Shown: positions 22,415-35,700 of the stretch, in pieces
How the letters are laid out: each line of letters begins with the position of its first letter
How positions within the stretch are numbered: position 1 is the first letter of the stretch
NCBI GenBank assembly: GCA_946800325.1
Contig: OX326959.1
Coordinates: forward strand, 47,870,784 to 47,934,783
Length of the DNA: 64,000 nucleotides
Origin: Luzula sylvatica
Taxonomy: Eukaryota > Streptophyta > Magnoliopsida > Poales > Juncaceae
Direction of reading: 5' to 3'
Notes under the pieces: generated by a model
The model's input: only the letters and a program-made list of their open reading frames with translations
What the model was told of the DNA's origin: nothing
Database searches by the model: none
Program-made: the position numbers and the translations under genes

Positions 22415-25400
22415 TTTTACTAATTAATTGATGCAAAAATAAATAAATCAATACAGACATAATTAAATTTGACTTCTACGACACATCTTCAAGAAATGAC
22501 CAAATAATTTTCTCTTATGGTATTTTTTTTAAAGAAAAAATACAAAGTTCACAAGTCTCGTCTACGGTAATTTCATTAAAAATGTTACGACATTATAGAA
22601 TTAGAATTTCAAAAATGAATTTTTAAATCTTAATTTGTTCCCAAATCAGAAAATGAATTCCTAATTCATGTGGTATTCTTCTATTGTTTATTGTTTCCTA
22701 ATCCATGTGCACGTCATCATTATAAACACAACATTACAGGTCTTAAAAAATGAGAAACGCTATTTCTAGAACGGATATTTCCGAATCTAGAATAATTATC
22801 TATATTTTTTATCACAATTTCCAAAATATGTTTTTTAATCGTGAAACAAATCTTTCTTAATTAATCTACAAAACTAACACCAATTTATATTAATGTTATA
22901 TTATAATTTTCAAATACTTTCTCGAGTTAAACTTAACATTTTCCATCAATATATTAGTTTTTTACCAAAATATCCCTCATTTAATTATTTGTATATTTAT
23001 TTTATCCAATAGAATATATAATTAAAAAAAATTTCAGCATACTATTTTGTGTTATTATTTTGAGGATAATTTATGATATAATTCGCAATGCATTAATTTA
23101 TTTAATGATATTATGTTACACAAAAATATTCGATTATTTTCTATATAAATTATAATTCTATTTTACTTAAAAATGATTTTTTATGATTCATTTATTTTAT
23201 ATTATATATAAAATATTTTTTTTATCTGTTATTTGGTTTAAACAAGAAAATAAAAGAAAATTTTGAGGTATTTTGGTACCAAAGTTTTCTTGGATGGAAA
23301 ATAATAAGTTTAACTCCATAAGGGTTTAAAAATAATTTAATTTATTTTGTAGGGGGGTTTTGAAGGAACATAAAAGGTGACGGTTTTTTTGATAATTTTC
23401 TGAAAAGTTAGAATTTTTTTGAAGAATTCCCCTTATACAAATATGCACGATTAGTTCATGAGTTAATTATTTTACTTTATGTTTATTTAGAAAGAAATAT
23501 ACTCTCTTGAATTTAGGAAAACAATACATTTTCCCTATCTTTCAGGAAATAAATATAATTATTATATGTATTTTGGTTTCTTATTTTCTCTTCTTCTTTT
23601 TTTTGGATCTATTTTTTTAAAGGAATCGACTACTGTACTCCATGAATGTACATTTGATATACGCGTCATCAATAGAATCATGGCACGTGATATTTATTTT
23701 TCTTCTATTCATCATATTTGTGTATTCCAAACGCATGATGCATATAATTGCTATAAAAATAAAAATAAAGATGTCAACTCATGGAATTAACATTACCTTG
23801 AAACGTGTATCATACATACATAAATGTATAGCATACTTATAAAAAGATATAAAATATCTTTGTATTTAAAAAAGGTATATCATAAATCTAAAAAATATAT
23901 GATGAATCTAAAAAATCATGTCAGACAAACATATATCATAGATGTAAAAATATATATAACATTTATTGTATTTTTAAAAAAAGAGATATCATGCATCTAA
24001 AATGTATAAAATAAATTAAAAAAATGTAACACGTAAAAATATATCATACGTCTAAATAATAAGGTATAAAACATGGATGAGAGACGGCGTGCGTTTCCGA
24101 ATGCGTTGGAGTGCACAAAATCCGATAAAAAGTGAAATAATTCAAATGTCACGTCGCTTTTTATTAGTGATGTGTACTTGAAATTATATACACGAAGTGC
24201 ACAATCATTTTCCTTATTTAAATTCAAATCAATCCTATATATGGCATAATTATAAAATAATTAAAATTTAGGTTTGTTCATGGCACAACATTTAAATACA
24301 AAACTCATAATTTGTTCATATTGAAATTGGTGATATATTCATGACCCAAATTCATTCAATTTAGAAGGACAATGACTCAAAAGAAAAATGAAAGTACGTT
24401 TACCTTTACCATAGAGGGTTTTATTCTGAAATAATTAAAGGGTAAAATAATCATTCATGAAAACATCTGACGATGTTGATCTCGTCCATTAATTCGGAAA
24501 CTAATTGTTCACATTTTTATAAAGCACATGAACTAAAAAAAAATCAAATACACAATATAAGAATGAACTTGCAATTCAATTAAAGTACACGGACTAACTA
24601 TGCATTTATCCCATTTTTAAATAATTTTGGAGTTATTATTTTGTTAATAAATTCATAACTCAAGTAATTGAATAAATATCACAATAAATATAAGTCATGG
24701 ATTAATTTTTCATTGACATTAAATAATAAATGGAAAACAAAAAGTCTTCTTTGTTTAATTAAAAATATATATATTCTTTTTTCTCCTTCTAATTTTTTTC
24801 TTCATGAATATTGAATTCTCCTTCACCATCACTTTTTATTTGAATCTCAAGCAATTCAAGAAAAAAAACTATATTTTTTCATGTAGCAACAATAAATTTC
24901 CATATTATGTTTTTTTTTCCAATTTATGTTATAACATTTAGTTAATTAATCATATAATCTATCATCTATGAACAATAGTTAATTTTTTTTGAATGGTACC
25001 CATCAAGCCCGTTTATCGTTGCTGGTACTTATATTTTTATTACGATGTCGATGAGACTCGAACTCATAACATGTACAATTTATGATTTTGTTGGGTATTC
25101 GACAAGTTGTATTAAGAATAGTTATTTATGTCCGACAAACAATATTTTTATTTTTTTTTCAAAAATAATTACATTCTAGTTGTAGACTTGTACTGCATTT
25201 CAAAATTAAATTGAAATAATCAATAAGTCACACACGTTCAAACCGATTGAGCGTACAAACTACACATGTTTGCTCAATAGGTCATTTTAATTTATTTTTC
25301 CTGTAAAAGATAAAACTATTTATTGTAGATATAGTCCCGATTTCTTCGAAAAAATATTAATGCAAAGTAACACTTGCTTCTGTAGTTGCCAATAAAGGTT

Positions 25401-25574
25401 TTTATACCATTTGAGTGAGAGTTCATGTATATCATGTATGCCCTCTAGGTTGCGATATAATTTTAAAATTTAGCTTTCCTCAATATCTTAATGGGTAAAT
25501 TATATATCACTAGATATTTGTATAATTCCAACAAATCGCAATTGGCATATATATATATATATATATAGTATATT
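22415..25574. other. AT-rich intergenic DNA
   Basis: No gene was identified. Contains scattered SINE-like pieces (see 24985-25130). ORFs here, such as 23566-23790, are AT-driven and show no motif. A TA dinucleotide run lies at 25548-25567. Confidence 0.55.
24985..25130 (-). mobile_element. Probable SINE fragment
   Basis: On the minus strand a B-box-like GAGTTCGAGTCTCATCG lies in a tRNA-like context (25045-25061 on the plus strand). The A box is degenerate and no target duplication was confirmed. Confidence 0.4.
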
Positions 25575-26105
25575 ATGTTACGCGGATACTTCAAAAATGC
25601 AGAAGTATCCTGAGGATACGCGTATCCGATACGGATACGGGTGCGATACGGTTCGGATACGTATCAGATACGTCACGTGGCGTATCCGAATATTTTTTTT
25701 TCCGGATACGACGGGAATACGACATGATACGGCTGGGGATACGTCCAGGATACGACTGAGATACTTCATTTAGGATACTTCGGCCCATAATATTTTTAAA
25801 TAAATTATATAGGATACTTCTAAAATACTTCTAGATTAGTTTTAAAATATTTCTAGAACAAGTTTATGATAGTTTTATGATACTTGTATTGTTTGGTTGA
25901 CATTATTTATTGTCATGATATTTAATTTAAAAATATTATTAATTTATTATTTAATTTATTACTTATTTATTAATTATATATAATATAAATATATTAAACT
26001 AATAATTATATAGCCGTATCCGTATCCGTGATTTTTCGAAAATTACCGTATCGCCGTATCCGTATCGTATCGGATACGCTGTCCGTATCCGTATCCGTGC
26101 AACAT
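25575..26105. mobile_element. MITE with GGATACG subterminal repeats
   Basis: Ends ATGTTACGCGGATAC and, in reverse, ATGTTGCACGGATACGG. More than fifteen GGATACG/CGTATCC motifs lie within the outer ~200 bp on the left and ~100 bp on the right, with AT-rich DNA in the middle. Dense subterminal motifs are typical of hAT elements, where they bind transposase. No ORF with transposase motifs. Confidence 0.75.
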
Positions 26106-28870
26106 AGATAGTATATGATTGTGTGTGTAGTCATTCAAAAATCGTGACGTGTGTGTACTGTGTAGTATCCTATCATCAATTTTGCTTCTTCAATGATTTC
26201 AAGAGTTTCCTTGAGAAAGAGAATCATTGGGCCGGCCAATTTTTGATAAAAAAAATATTTACAAGAATTTTGTATAGATTGGGCCAAATATTAATTTTTT
26301 TTAAAGAATCGTGAATATTTGAGTATTTTCTATTTTATAAAATATTTTATATATACACTTTTACAGCTTTGATATATTATTGAAGTGTCAATATGTTTGG
26401 CAATGATTAACGATTGAGCAAAACAGGGGAGGAAGAGAAGAGACAGTGTGGTGGTTAAAGTGTATATAACACACATTTATGTTTTATTGTCTTTTTCTAA
26501 TTCTACTACTTGTTACCAAACTTCAACCTTCTCTCTTCTTTTCTTACGTTCACTTTTTTCTCGTGAAACTTGTAAATTATCAGAGAAAATTATTTCATCG
26601 TTATCCAAATTTTGGCAAAATCAATTTCAGGTATTTCCATCATTACACAATTTGTACACGTAATATTTTCTATTTTCCAGAGCTTTGAAAGTTCGAACTA
26701 TAAAATATGAGAGATGTGTGCAAAAGAAGGGACAAAAAGAAAGAAAACACCATTGTTTCCCATTTCATTCTTATATTTCTTCTCAACTTTTCTTAACAAT
26801 AAATATTAAATATACCAAGCAAGTACACAATTGTATATACAAATTACAAAAGAAAGCATTGACACTAAATATTCACTCATATTTTTCCAATTAATTAATG
26901 AAATAAAAAAATAAAGTGGGCTTGACTAGCTTTGAATTTAATTTTTTTTTTACTGGTATTATTTTTGTTGTCTCGTGCGCCACAATCTCCCACGTTTGCT
27001 CCTCTTCAGTAATTACATCATTTGACCATTATCATATACTATCCTTGTTCTTCCGTAAAACCTAATATACATCCATCCATGTAATCTATAATTATTTACA
27101 TTTATATTATGATTTAAGTAGGTTTTATTGGCACAGCATGAAAGGTTATACAGATGAATATGGCACAGAAGATCTGTAGATAGTATGAAACCCTAGAAAT
27201 GACGGCTGGAGATAAACGAACCATGGAAGTATGGGATTTGTTATGCTTACCCAACTATGTCAATCTATATTTTACACAAATATTTTTGGAGCATTGACAT
27301 ATTCATAATGGGATTTGTTTATAGCCAGTAATTCGGTTTATTTTATAAGTATAAAACTACAAATTATATTATTTATATATTTTTAGAAATATTCATAATG
27401 TAATTTCAGTAAATATTTTTACTCGAGCTTCCGAAAATGCTGTCATGATTTGTTATTGTTTTAGAATTATAGTATTTGGACACTGAATATGTAAATATTT
27501 TAGTAAAATTTTATCAAATGAATATTACTGCATGATATTTAATGTTTTACATATTACTTTTTATTTATATATATTTGAAGTTTTGTCGATCAGTATGAAT
27601 AAAATTTTATTACAGCTCAAATCGAATATATCCTATTTAAATTCCAATAATTTGGTTATGCTTAAATAATTAATTTTAAAAATTTGAATTATCATAATAC
27701 ATTTATTCAATTTATAACATAAATATACATTTTTTAACGATAAATGGATATTTTGTACGTACAAATAAAATAATGTGTTTTTTTGGGAGATATGTATCGA
27801 CTAAGTAGAAGTTAACACACCGCCGCTTCCCACTGTTGAAGTGTTTTCCGCTTATATTCAAAAGACTGTAATACCCCTGCTAACGAGAGCCTGAAAATTA
27901 AAATACACCACACAAATTTCAATCTGCAGGGACATAAACGTAACTTAACTTATGCTTGGTTAGGGTTTCTAAAATACTCTCTTTCTATAGGACGCTGGCG
28001 GCGGTGCACGATGCTCCAAATTTCTCTCAATCCTAAAAATGTACTTTGAATCATCACATATAACAAGTCATTTACTTGTATGAATTTGACCCGCTATACA
28101 GAAGAGTACTCTGTAAAATTGTACTAAATCCTAGGACTACCTAGCCTGCTGATCTGCTGTTATGGTTCAAACATAAATACACAATTCCATCCAATGAAAT
28201 TACAAAAGAAATCAAGAAGCCGACGTGTACTGTTCACCATAAATTTGCTGTTGCGTGTTATGCCCTTGGCAGAGGATTGATGGTGCTCATAGGTCTTTAG
28301 GTTGGTTTATTGGGTAAGTTGTACCGGCGAGTGAGGATAATATTAACGTGGTCTAGTGTATTCAGTGGAAGCTTGGGCGCCAAGATGATCATGTTTTGGA
28401 GAACAAGCAATTAAAACCTTAAAAATATATATATCATAAAATATATTTTTGGTTCCGAATATATTTATTTACATTCAAATCCTTTGTGTTCATACTATTT
28501 TTAAAGGATTATTTTGTAAAATTTCTCAAATGTTTCAAATTTAAAATGTCAAGTATTTTGTGTAATTCTTTTATTATGCACAATTACGCTCTTTATATAT
28601 TAATCAGTCTAATATATTCTAATTTATTATTAAAAATCTCTCATATTATATTATATTAAATATATTACAAATATAAATGCTAAGAAAAATAATATAATGA
28701 TATAAGAAAAAAAATATAGGGACCATTTTTAAATTACAGAACTAGGAGGTGCAAGTTAACAAGACAAGAAAACATGAGGGTTAATTTCACAAAATTACCC
28801 GAGAAACAAATCCATTACCAAATCTGAAAAATTCCCAATAAAACCCTAAAATTTCAGCCCTCTCAATATC
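26106..28870. other. Intergenic DNA upstream of the GATA gene
   Basis: AT-rich with no convincing CDS. A less AT-rich stretch at 27810-28350 carries TTAGGGTTT at 27960-27968 but no ORF I can support. Confidence 0.5.
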
Positions 28871-28879
28871 ATTCCCTCA

Positions 28880-28990
28880 TATATAAAACTAAAATCTTTC
28901 GGCTTGTTTCCCTCCACAATTTCCCGTTTTCCCTCCGCCTCCCTCTTCTTCTTGCCCTCTCTTCTTATCCTTTCAAATTCCCAGATCTAC

Positions 28991-29024
<34 letters not shown>

Positions 29025-29185
29025 AACCTTGATCACCCACCCACTGCAAGATTGATTGTTAGCCGCCAAACAATAGATTTGATCATTTTGATCTTGATCT
29101 TGATCTGATCTGATCTTGAGAGGTTTGAGTTTGATCTTGATCTGATTTGATCTATCTTGAGAGGTTTGAGTTTGATCTTTGTTGT
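28880..29185 (+). promoter_or_regulatory. Core promoter and repeat-rich leader of the GATA gene
   Basis: A TATA box (TATATAAA, 28880-28887) lies about 430 bp upstream of the ATG. Between them are a CT microsatellite (28989-29024) and a GATC-rich segment (29080-29185) in which TCTTGAGAGGTTTGAG occurs twice with a period of about 41 bp. CT-rich leaders are common in plant 5' UTRs. Confidence 0.55.
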
Positions 29186-29316
29186 CTTGATTTGTGTTCA
29201 AGTTCTTGTGATTGTGATCGTGATTTGGAGAAGTTGATCTGAGATTTAGGAGAGTGAATAGTGGAGAAGCGGATCAGATCGGGTGTTCACATTGGAATAC
29301 AAGATTTTAGAGATCG

Positions 29317-30635
29317 ATGCCATCTATGGATCTACCCGATCAAAAGGTATAAATCTTGATTGATCATATTCTTTTTTTTTTCTTCTTTTTGTAAATCTTT
29401 TCTTTTATTATTTTGTACTTTTTTTGATTTGATTCTTTTATTCGGTGGAAGATCTGGATCAAAATCAACATTTTTTTCTGCTGATTTCTTTCTTTTTCCT
29501 TGATTCATGGGGTTGGTAAGAGTTGTACAGTGTTTTTTTTTACTTTCCTTGAATCGATCTCAAGATTTCAGTATTTCCTTGCTAAAGATTAACAAATATG
29601 TAAAAAATGATTGATTTTTGAAACTATTTTTGCTGATTTTATTTGAAATCAAAATTTGTTAAATCATTTAGGTTGCATTGGGAGAAGAGAGAAGCTGCTC
29701 CATTTGCAATACGACAAAAACGCCGCTGTGGAGAGGCGGTCCATGTGGTCCTAAGGTAAAATTTTATACATTTTCAAGGGACCCAAATGTAAATTTACTG
29801 TTAATTTACCAAAAAAAAAGCCCTGTATTTAAACCACACCGACACAACATTTAGTTCCAGTGGCAGTACATGGCCTCACCTCATCCCTATCCGTCCATTT
29901 TGTGGATTGCCCCCTCAAAAAAACTAAATAGATCATCATACCCTTTCATACATGTTTTTTCTTATTGACTGATAAAATACAAATTCCATCAATTAACTCT
30001 GCATTTTGTTCAAAATGTCCAAACTGCCCCTAGCATTGTACAATTATCTTGAATGAATGGAGGAGTATTTTGGGTATATCACATTCAACAGAATGTGTGT
30101 ACAACTCTTATTAACAAGGCTATATAAATAATATTTTTGGGACACGATTAGGATTTTTTAGTGGTTTGGCTTCTGGTTGCATCTAAGCCTGCCACGTGTC
30201 CTCAACTCTTATCTAGTTATCTATTAGCCCTTGACATTTTTATATTGATACATAATTTTTGTATATTGAAATATACTTTGCTAACTTCTTTTTTTGCCCC
30301 CCCTGTTTTTCTTTTAATTGCAGTCTTTGTGCAATGCATGCGGCATTAAATATAGAAAGAAAAGACGAGATGCTTTGGGCCTCGAAACCGGAGGGGTAAA
30401 GAAGGAAAAGTCGAAGAAAGATCATGAATCGAAGGGTACAGAGAAGAAGAGCAAAAATAGTACTAGTAGTAGTAATAATAATAATAAAGATATTTCCTTG
30501 AAATTACTAAAAATGGTTGGTTTTGAGGGCGAAGTAGTTATAAATCAAAAGAGGAGGGTCTTCAAGCATATGGGCGAGGAAGAAAAAGCCGCTGTATTAC
30601 TCATGGCTTTATCGTGCGGATTTGTTCATGGCTGA
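29317..30635 (+). CDS. Short B-class GATA transcription factor with LLM motif
   Basis: A nuclear DNA-binding protein expected to recognise GATA core sites. Three exons, 29317-29346, 29672-29755 and 30324-30635, have GT-AG borders and encode 141 residues. A single type IV zinc finger, C-x2-C-x18-C-x2-C, uses Cys19, Cys22, Cys41 and Cys44 (CSICNTTKTPLWRGGPCGPK, then SLCNACG). The basic tail GIKYRKKRRDA follows it. A Lys/Ser-rich, low-complexity middle (GGVKKEKSKKDHESKG, Asn run) precedes the C-terminal AAVLLMALSCG, whose LLM at 130-132 defines LLM-domain B-GATAs. The short length and near N-terminal finger fit the Arabidopsis GATA15/16/17 group rather than the longer GNC/GNL type. In that group, LLM B-GATAs act in greening and cytokinin- or light-linked growth. 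The start is the ATG at 29317; a second Met at codon 4 is possible. Confidence 0.95.
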
Positions 30636-30639
30636 CAAT

Positions 30640-33137
30640 TAAACAAGTCGAAACCAAACGAAATAATAATGTGTTTGTTCGAAAGTTGGAAATTTACAAA
30701 ACGGTCCTTAATCATGTAAGAAAGAAGGCAAGAGTTTTCTTGGAAGTCCAAATCATTGAAATTGAAGGTGGAAAGTGAAATTTGGTTGTAATGTTCTCTT
30801 GTTGCCTTCGTTTTTTTCTTTTCTTTGCATTTAAAAAAGTTATAATGTGGTGTTAGTCTTAATTATGTTTTGATTGAGGGGAGAATGAGTAAAATACCCC
30901 TTTTTGTAATGTACCTTGTTAAGTGGTGATAGTGATGCATTGAAACCTAATTTTGTTCTATTGCGTTGTAGGTTTAGAGAGGTTCGTTTTCATTTAGTTT
31001 AATCAATTCCTCTTATGATGTTGACAATGTCCGTTTACCACGTAAATTGCATTTTATGTGGACACTTGTTTGTGGAAACAAAACATCCCTTTTGGTTGCA
31101 CTAGGATATTGCTGTGCGGCCCAGTATTTTGCAAGTTTCCGAAAAAAGAAATCATTTTTAAATTATGTCTAATTGTGCATAATTATGTCTAAAACTTGCT
31201 TACATGAACATTGTACGTCACTTTAGTATTTTATATTCGCTTACATAACATATTTGATTGACAATATGTTTTATAATATATTTTTATTTATTTATTTTAT
31301 TTTTAATATATGTTTATTTTATATTACAGGGAATAATCTCATCTTTTCTTATTTTGAACAGATCATAGAAAATCTCAAATATACTATGTAGTATTTTCAG
31401 ATATACACGATAAATTTTTTTATGTTTACTGCATATTTCATTAAACAAAATAAAAAAAATTATAATCTCCTAGAAAAGAAAAAAATCCAGTCCAAAGAAA
31501 AATATCGAAAATCCTATTCAAATGTAGGGTTAGGATTAGCCATCTCGAAACTAGGTAAATTGGTCACTCACCTTCCAGAGAAACTGCGAAAATGCACACC
31601 AATTATGCCGTATGTTTCGCGGTCGGTGTCGTTTTCCGTCATCACGGACCCTCGAACACAAAGAGGGATCGTCCGTCGTCGAATCGTCGAGGGAATCGAC
31701 ACGTCCGTGCTTCTCTGCCACTGACTCATCAAGAATTAATCAAGAGGTACCGCTTATGCCGACGTGCCGATCTATTGAGAGGTACCATCTGTGCCGATGT
31801 GCCGAGAGGCACCGTTGTGTCGCTTGTGCCTTTCATTCATGTCCGCCTTGCATTGATCATTTTTGGGACCTTTTTATTGCAATTGATTACCTCTAGTAAC
31901 ATTCCTCGACTTATCAACGAGAAGACTTTATCACTGTAGATGGCGTCTGAAAGAAGAAAGATGCACCAGACCATTAATTGAAGAATCTGCTGGTGATGGC
32001 AGATCCCAAAAGAAAATAAATCAAAGAAGATGCCGACAGCCACCCAAGGAAGAGACATATACGATAATTACCCATGACCAAAATGCTCTTTTTTTTTATT
32101 TATTTTATCAAATATGATTTAGTAGGGATAAATATGATATTTGTAGTTTAAGAGGGATAAATATGTTATTTGTAAGTTTAGTAGGGATATGAAAGAAATT
32201 CTCCCAATTTTTATTGTCATAGTTTATTTTGTCCCTTGATATATTTTTTTGATTCATTTTGCATTTTTAATTTTTTGTATTGTTCTTGTTTCTTATTTTA
32301 TTTATTAACGGATGATGATGTGACAGTTAAATATTAATAACAGGATGAATCATGTGACAAAAATCGATGTGGATAAAATTAATGATGTGACGGTAAAATT
32401 TGAAAAATAAACGGAAAAATAAAAAACCTTAATTTTTCTCTCTCCACGTCCTATCAAACCTCAAACTCGTCATCTCCCTATATTCTCTTTAATTTTCATA
32501 TAACAAAAAAATCTAAACTCAAATCCGAGCCTCTCCTAAATTTCTTTTGTGCTCTCCATATTGAAGGAGCTGTTAAAATATTTGAGAATGGTGCTATTTA
32601 TGAACTTCATTGTAAATACATATGTTCGTGGCCACGTACATTTTTCTGTAAAGAACTTTATAATGGACAATTGCACTTTACTTATTTTTAGTTCAAGTGG
32701 AGATTGCGTTTTATCTATGAACTTTATAATGGTCAATTGATGATGGTTAATTGAAGTGATAATTTTATCTATGGGGGGGGCAAAGTATAATTTCTTATGA
32801 AATATTATTCATAGGATATCAATGTTTCTATAGCCTACTGGTTGAGTGTTTTGCGCAAGATATCAAATGTCGAGGCTTCAACTGTTCAAGTCTCATTGGT
32901 ATCATCAATAAAACATAAGACTAAAAATGTCAACGCATTCGCGAATTATATTTCACTAAAAAAAAAAATCATAGGATACAAAATCTTTGGGGGTATTCCT
33001 TGTCATCATGCTACATGCGCCGTACATCCCCCAAAGAACCAATGGATTTTGTCTTTTGGAACAAAAATGAACTTGGCCAAGAGATGTGTTCTCATTTCTT
33101 GCAACCACTTGTTGGTTGACAAGATTGGTGAAAGACG
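30640..33137. other. Intergenic DNA with a GC-richer island
   Basis: The 3' flank of the GATA gene runs to about 30960. The island at 31570-31830 is markedly GC-richer than its surroundings and contains tandem GAGGTACC...TGTGCCGA(C/T)GTGCCGA units (31743-31825). It reads open in several frames but shows no domain; it may be a decayed retroelement piece. A SINE lies at 32819-32968. Confidence 0.45.
32819..32968 (+). mobile_element. tRNA-derived SINE
   Basis: Flanked by the 10-bp repeat TCATAGGATA (32809-32818 and 32969-32978). A-box-like TAGCCTACTGG and B-box-like TGTTCAAGTCTC resemble the SINE at 22257-22400, which shares the TATCAAATGTC/TATCATATGTC and GGTA(T/G)(C/T)ATCA blocks. The 3' end is an A-run. 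Confidence 0.82.
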
Positions 33138-33345
33138 GGGCTTGTTTGTTTTGAGGGATTAGATGGGATATGATTTCAATATTCGGGATAAGCCAAAATT
33201 TTCTTGTTTGATTTGAGGGATTAAATGAGATAGTATTTCTTGTCCCGGTATTTTGTACTACAACTTAAAAATTGGTATTACAAATCCATGGATAAGTTTA
33301 TCCATGTATTTGATTATAAAATCATTTCTCCAAAATTATTGCAAT

Positions 33346-34084
33346 ATAATGTAATATTAAATAATATTAAATAATATTATATTGTATTGTATAATATAAT
33401 ACAAAACAATATAATACAATTTAATTTAATTTAATATAATATAATATAATTTAAAACAATATATAATATAATATAATATCTTATAATATAATATATAGCA
33501 ATATAATATAAAACATTATAATATAATATAATATAGTATAAATCAATATAATATAATATAATATAATTTAGTATAATATAGTATAAAATAAAATAAAATA
33601 ATATAAAATAAAATAATATATAATAAAATAAAACAATATAATATAATATAAAATATTATAATATGTTATAATATAATGTAATATAATATAAAATACTATA
33701 ACATAATATAGCATAATATAGTATAATAGAATAGAATATAAAGAATAATAATATAATTTATAATATAATATCGTATAATATAGTATAATATGAAATAATA
33801 TAGCATAATATAATATAGTATAATATAATATAATATAATATAATATAATATAATATAAAACAATATAAAATAAAATAAAATAAAATAAAATAAAATAAAA
33901 TAAAACAATATAATATAAAGTAATATAATATAATATAATATAAAGCAATATAATATATAACAATATAATATAAAATAATGTCATTTAATTTAATTTAATA
34001 TAATATAATTTAAAACAATATATAAAATAATATAATATCATATCATATCATATCACGTAATAATACAATATATTATACTATATT
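33346..34084. repeat. (TAATA)n-rich satellite, left part
   Basis: About 740 bp of TAATATAATATAA-type repeat with interspersed ACAAT and AAAATA variants. It continues at 37606-37945 beyond the CACTA element. The 138-codon Tyr/Ile/Leu-rich ORF on the minus strand (33568-33984) is a product of the repeat. Confidence 0.9.
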
Positions 34085-34416
34085 CACTACAACAGATCTG
34101 CACATCAGCGACGGTAAAAACCGTCGCTGATACTCCCAAAAACCGTCGCTGAAAGTTTCACCGACGGCAACCCGTCGCTGATCTCCCGTCGCTGAAAGGG
34201 GCGTCGCTGATGTCACTTTTTCCGACGGGCCGTCGCTGATGTCAATTTTTCCGACGGTTGTTCTTTTTTCCGGCGGGCCGTCGCTGAACCTTTCTCGGGC
34301 GGGCCGTCGCTGAAACTTTCTCCGGCGGGCCGTCGCTGAAACTTTCTCGGGCGGGCCGTCGCTGAAACTTTCTCCGGCGGGCCGTCGCTGAAACTTTCTC
34401 CGGCGGGCCGTCGCAG

Positions 34417-34930
34417 AATAATTAAATAATAATAAATTTATTTTAATAAATAATATAAATAAATAATTAAATAATAAGAAATTTATTTTAATAAATAATT
34501 AAATTATATCAAATTTATATTAATAATATAAATAAATAATTAAATAATAATAAATTTGTTTTAATAAATAATTATATTATATTAAATTATATTAATAATA
34601 TAAATAAATAATTAAATAATAATAATTTTATTTTAATAAATAATTAAATTATATTAAATTTATATTAATAATATAAATAATTAATTAAATAATAATAAAT
34701 AATTAAATTATATTAAATTTATATTAATAATATAAATAAATAATTAAATAATAATAAATTTATTTTAATAAATAATTAAATTATTTTAAATTTATATTAA
34801 TAATATAAAATTAAGTAATTAAATAATAATAAATTCATTTTAATAAATAATTAAATTATATTAAATTTGTATTAATAATATGAAAATAAATAATTAAATA
34901 ATAATAAATTTATTTTAATAATTATAATAT
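34417..34930. repeat. AT-rich tandem array inside the CACTA element
   Basis: About seven degenerate units of roughly 70-85 bp, built on TTTATTTTAATAAATAATT and TTATATTAATAATATAAAT. Confidence 0.75.
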
Positions 34931-35457
34931 TAATAAATAATTTTCAGCGAAAGTCGCGTCGCTGAAAGTCGCGTCGTTGATAATTGACAATAATATTAAT
35001 TAATTAATATTAAATTCATTAATTAATTAATATAAAATTATTAATAAATAAATTATTAATTAATTAAATTATTTAATAAAATATTAATTATTAATTAATT
35101 AATATAAAATATATAATAAATAAATTATTAATTTATTAATTAAATTATTTTATTATTAATAAATTACAGATTAATAATTATATTAATCTTGACAATATAT
35201 ATTATTGTGCAATTTTTATACTTAATTAAATTAAATTATTAATTAATTAATAAGTAAATAATTAATTAATTAATATAAAAATATATAATTAATAATACAA
35301 AATCATTACTTCAAATTTTCAACACAAATCATAATTTCGAAATTTCAACACAAATTAATACACAAATCAACACAAATTAATACACAAATTAATACACAAA
35401 TTACAACACAAATTTCAACACAAATTTCAACACAAACTAATACAAAAATTGAAAATG

Positions 35458-35700
35458 TTAAAATGGAAGCCGCTCCTCGTCATTTTCGATGTGTTCGAGT
35501 TCTTTTTGATAGTCGTCTTCGGTGTACTCCAATTGCCCGTCGGTGAAAGCTGAAATTAATAAACGACTAAATCTGAAATTAATAAAATTACCTTACATAA
35601 CAAAATCTGAAATTACATATATACCCCTACAAAATCAGAAAATAATGATATAACTAGATAATTGAGTTTCTAAAATGAATTTTTTTTACCTCCGAAGTCA
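35458..35700 (-). other. Possible terminal exons of a CACTA-encoded gene
   Basis: On the minus strand an acceptor-bounded exon (35549 down to 35458) reads TDGQLEYTEDDYQKELEHIE, continuing NDEERLPF and a stop. The preceding segment ends in a splice-donor-like site at 35690 and joins in frame as ETNDFGA-F. Acidic, Glu-rich codon use and GT-AG borders suggest a former gene. I do not recognise the family, and upstream exons could not be followed. Confidence 0.35.

Noticed and set aside
33568..33984. 138-codon ORF on the minus strand, rich in Tyr, Ile and Leu
   Set aside because: It is a translation of the (TAATA)n satellite; composition follows the repeat and several frames are open.
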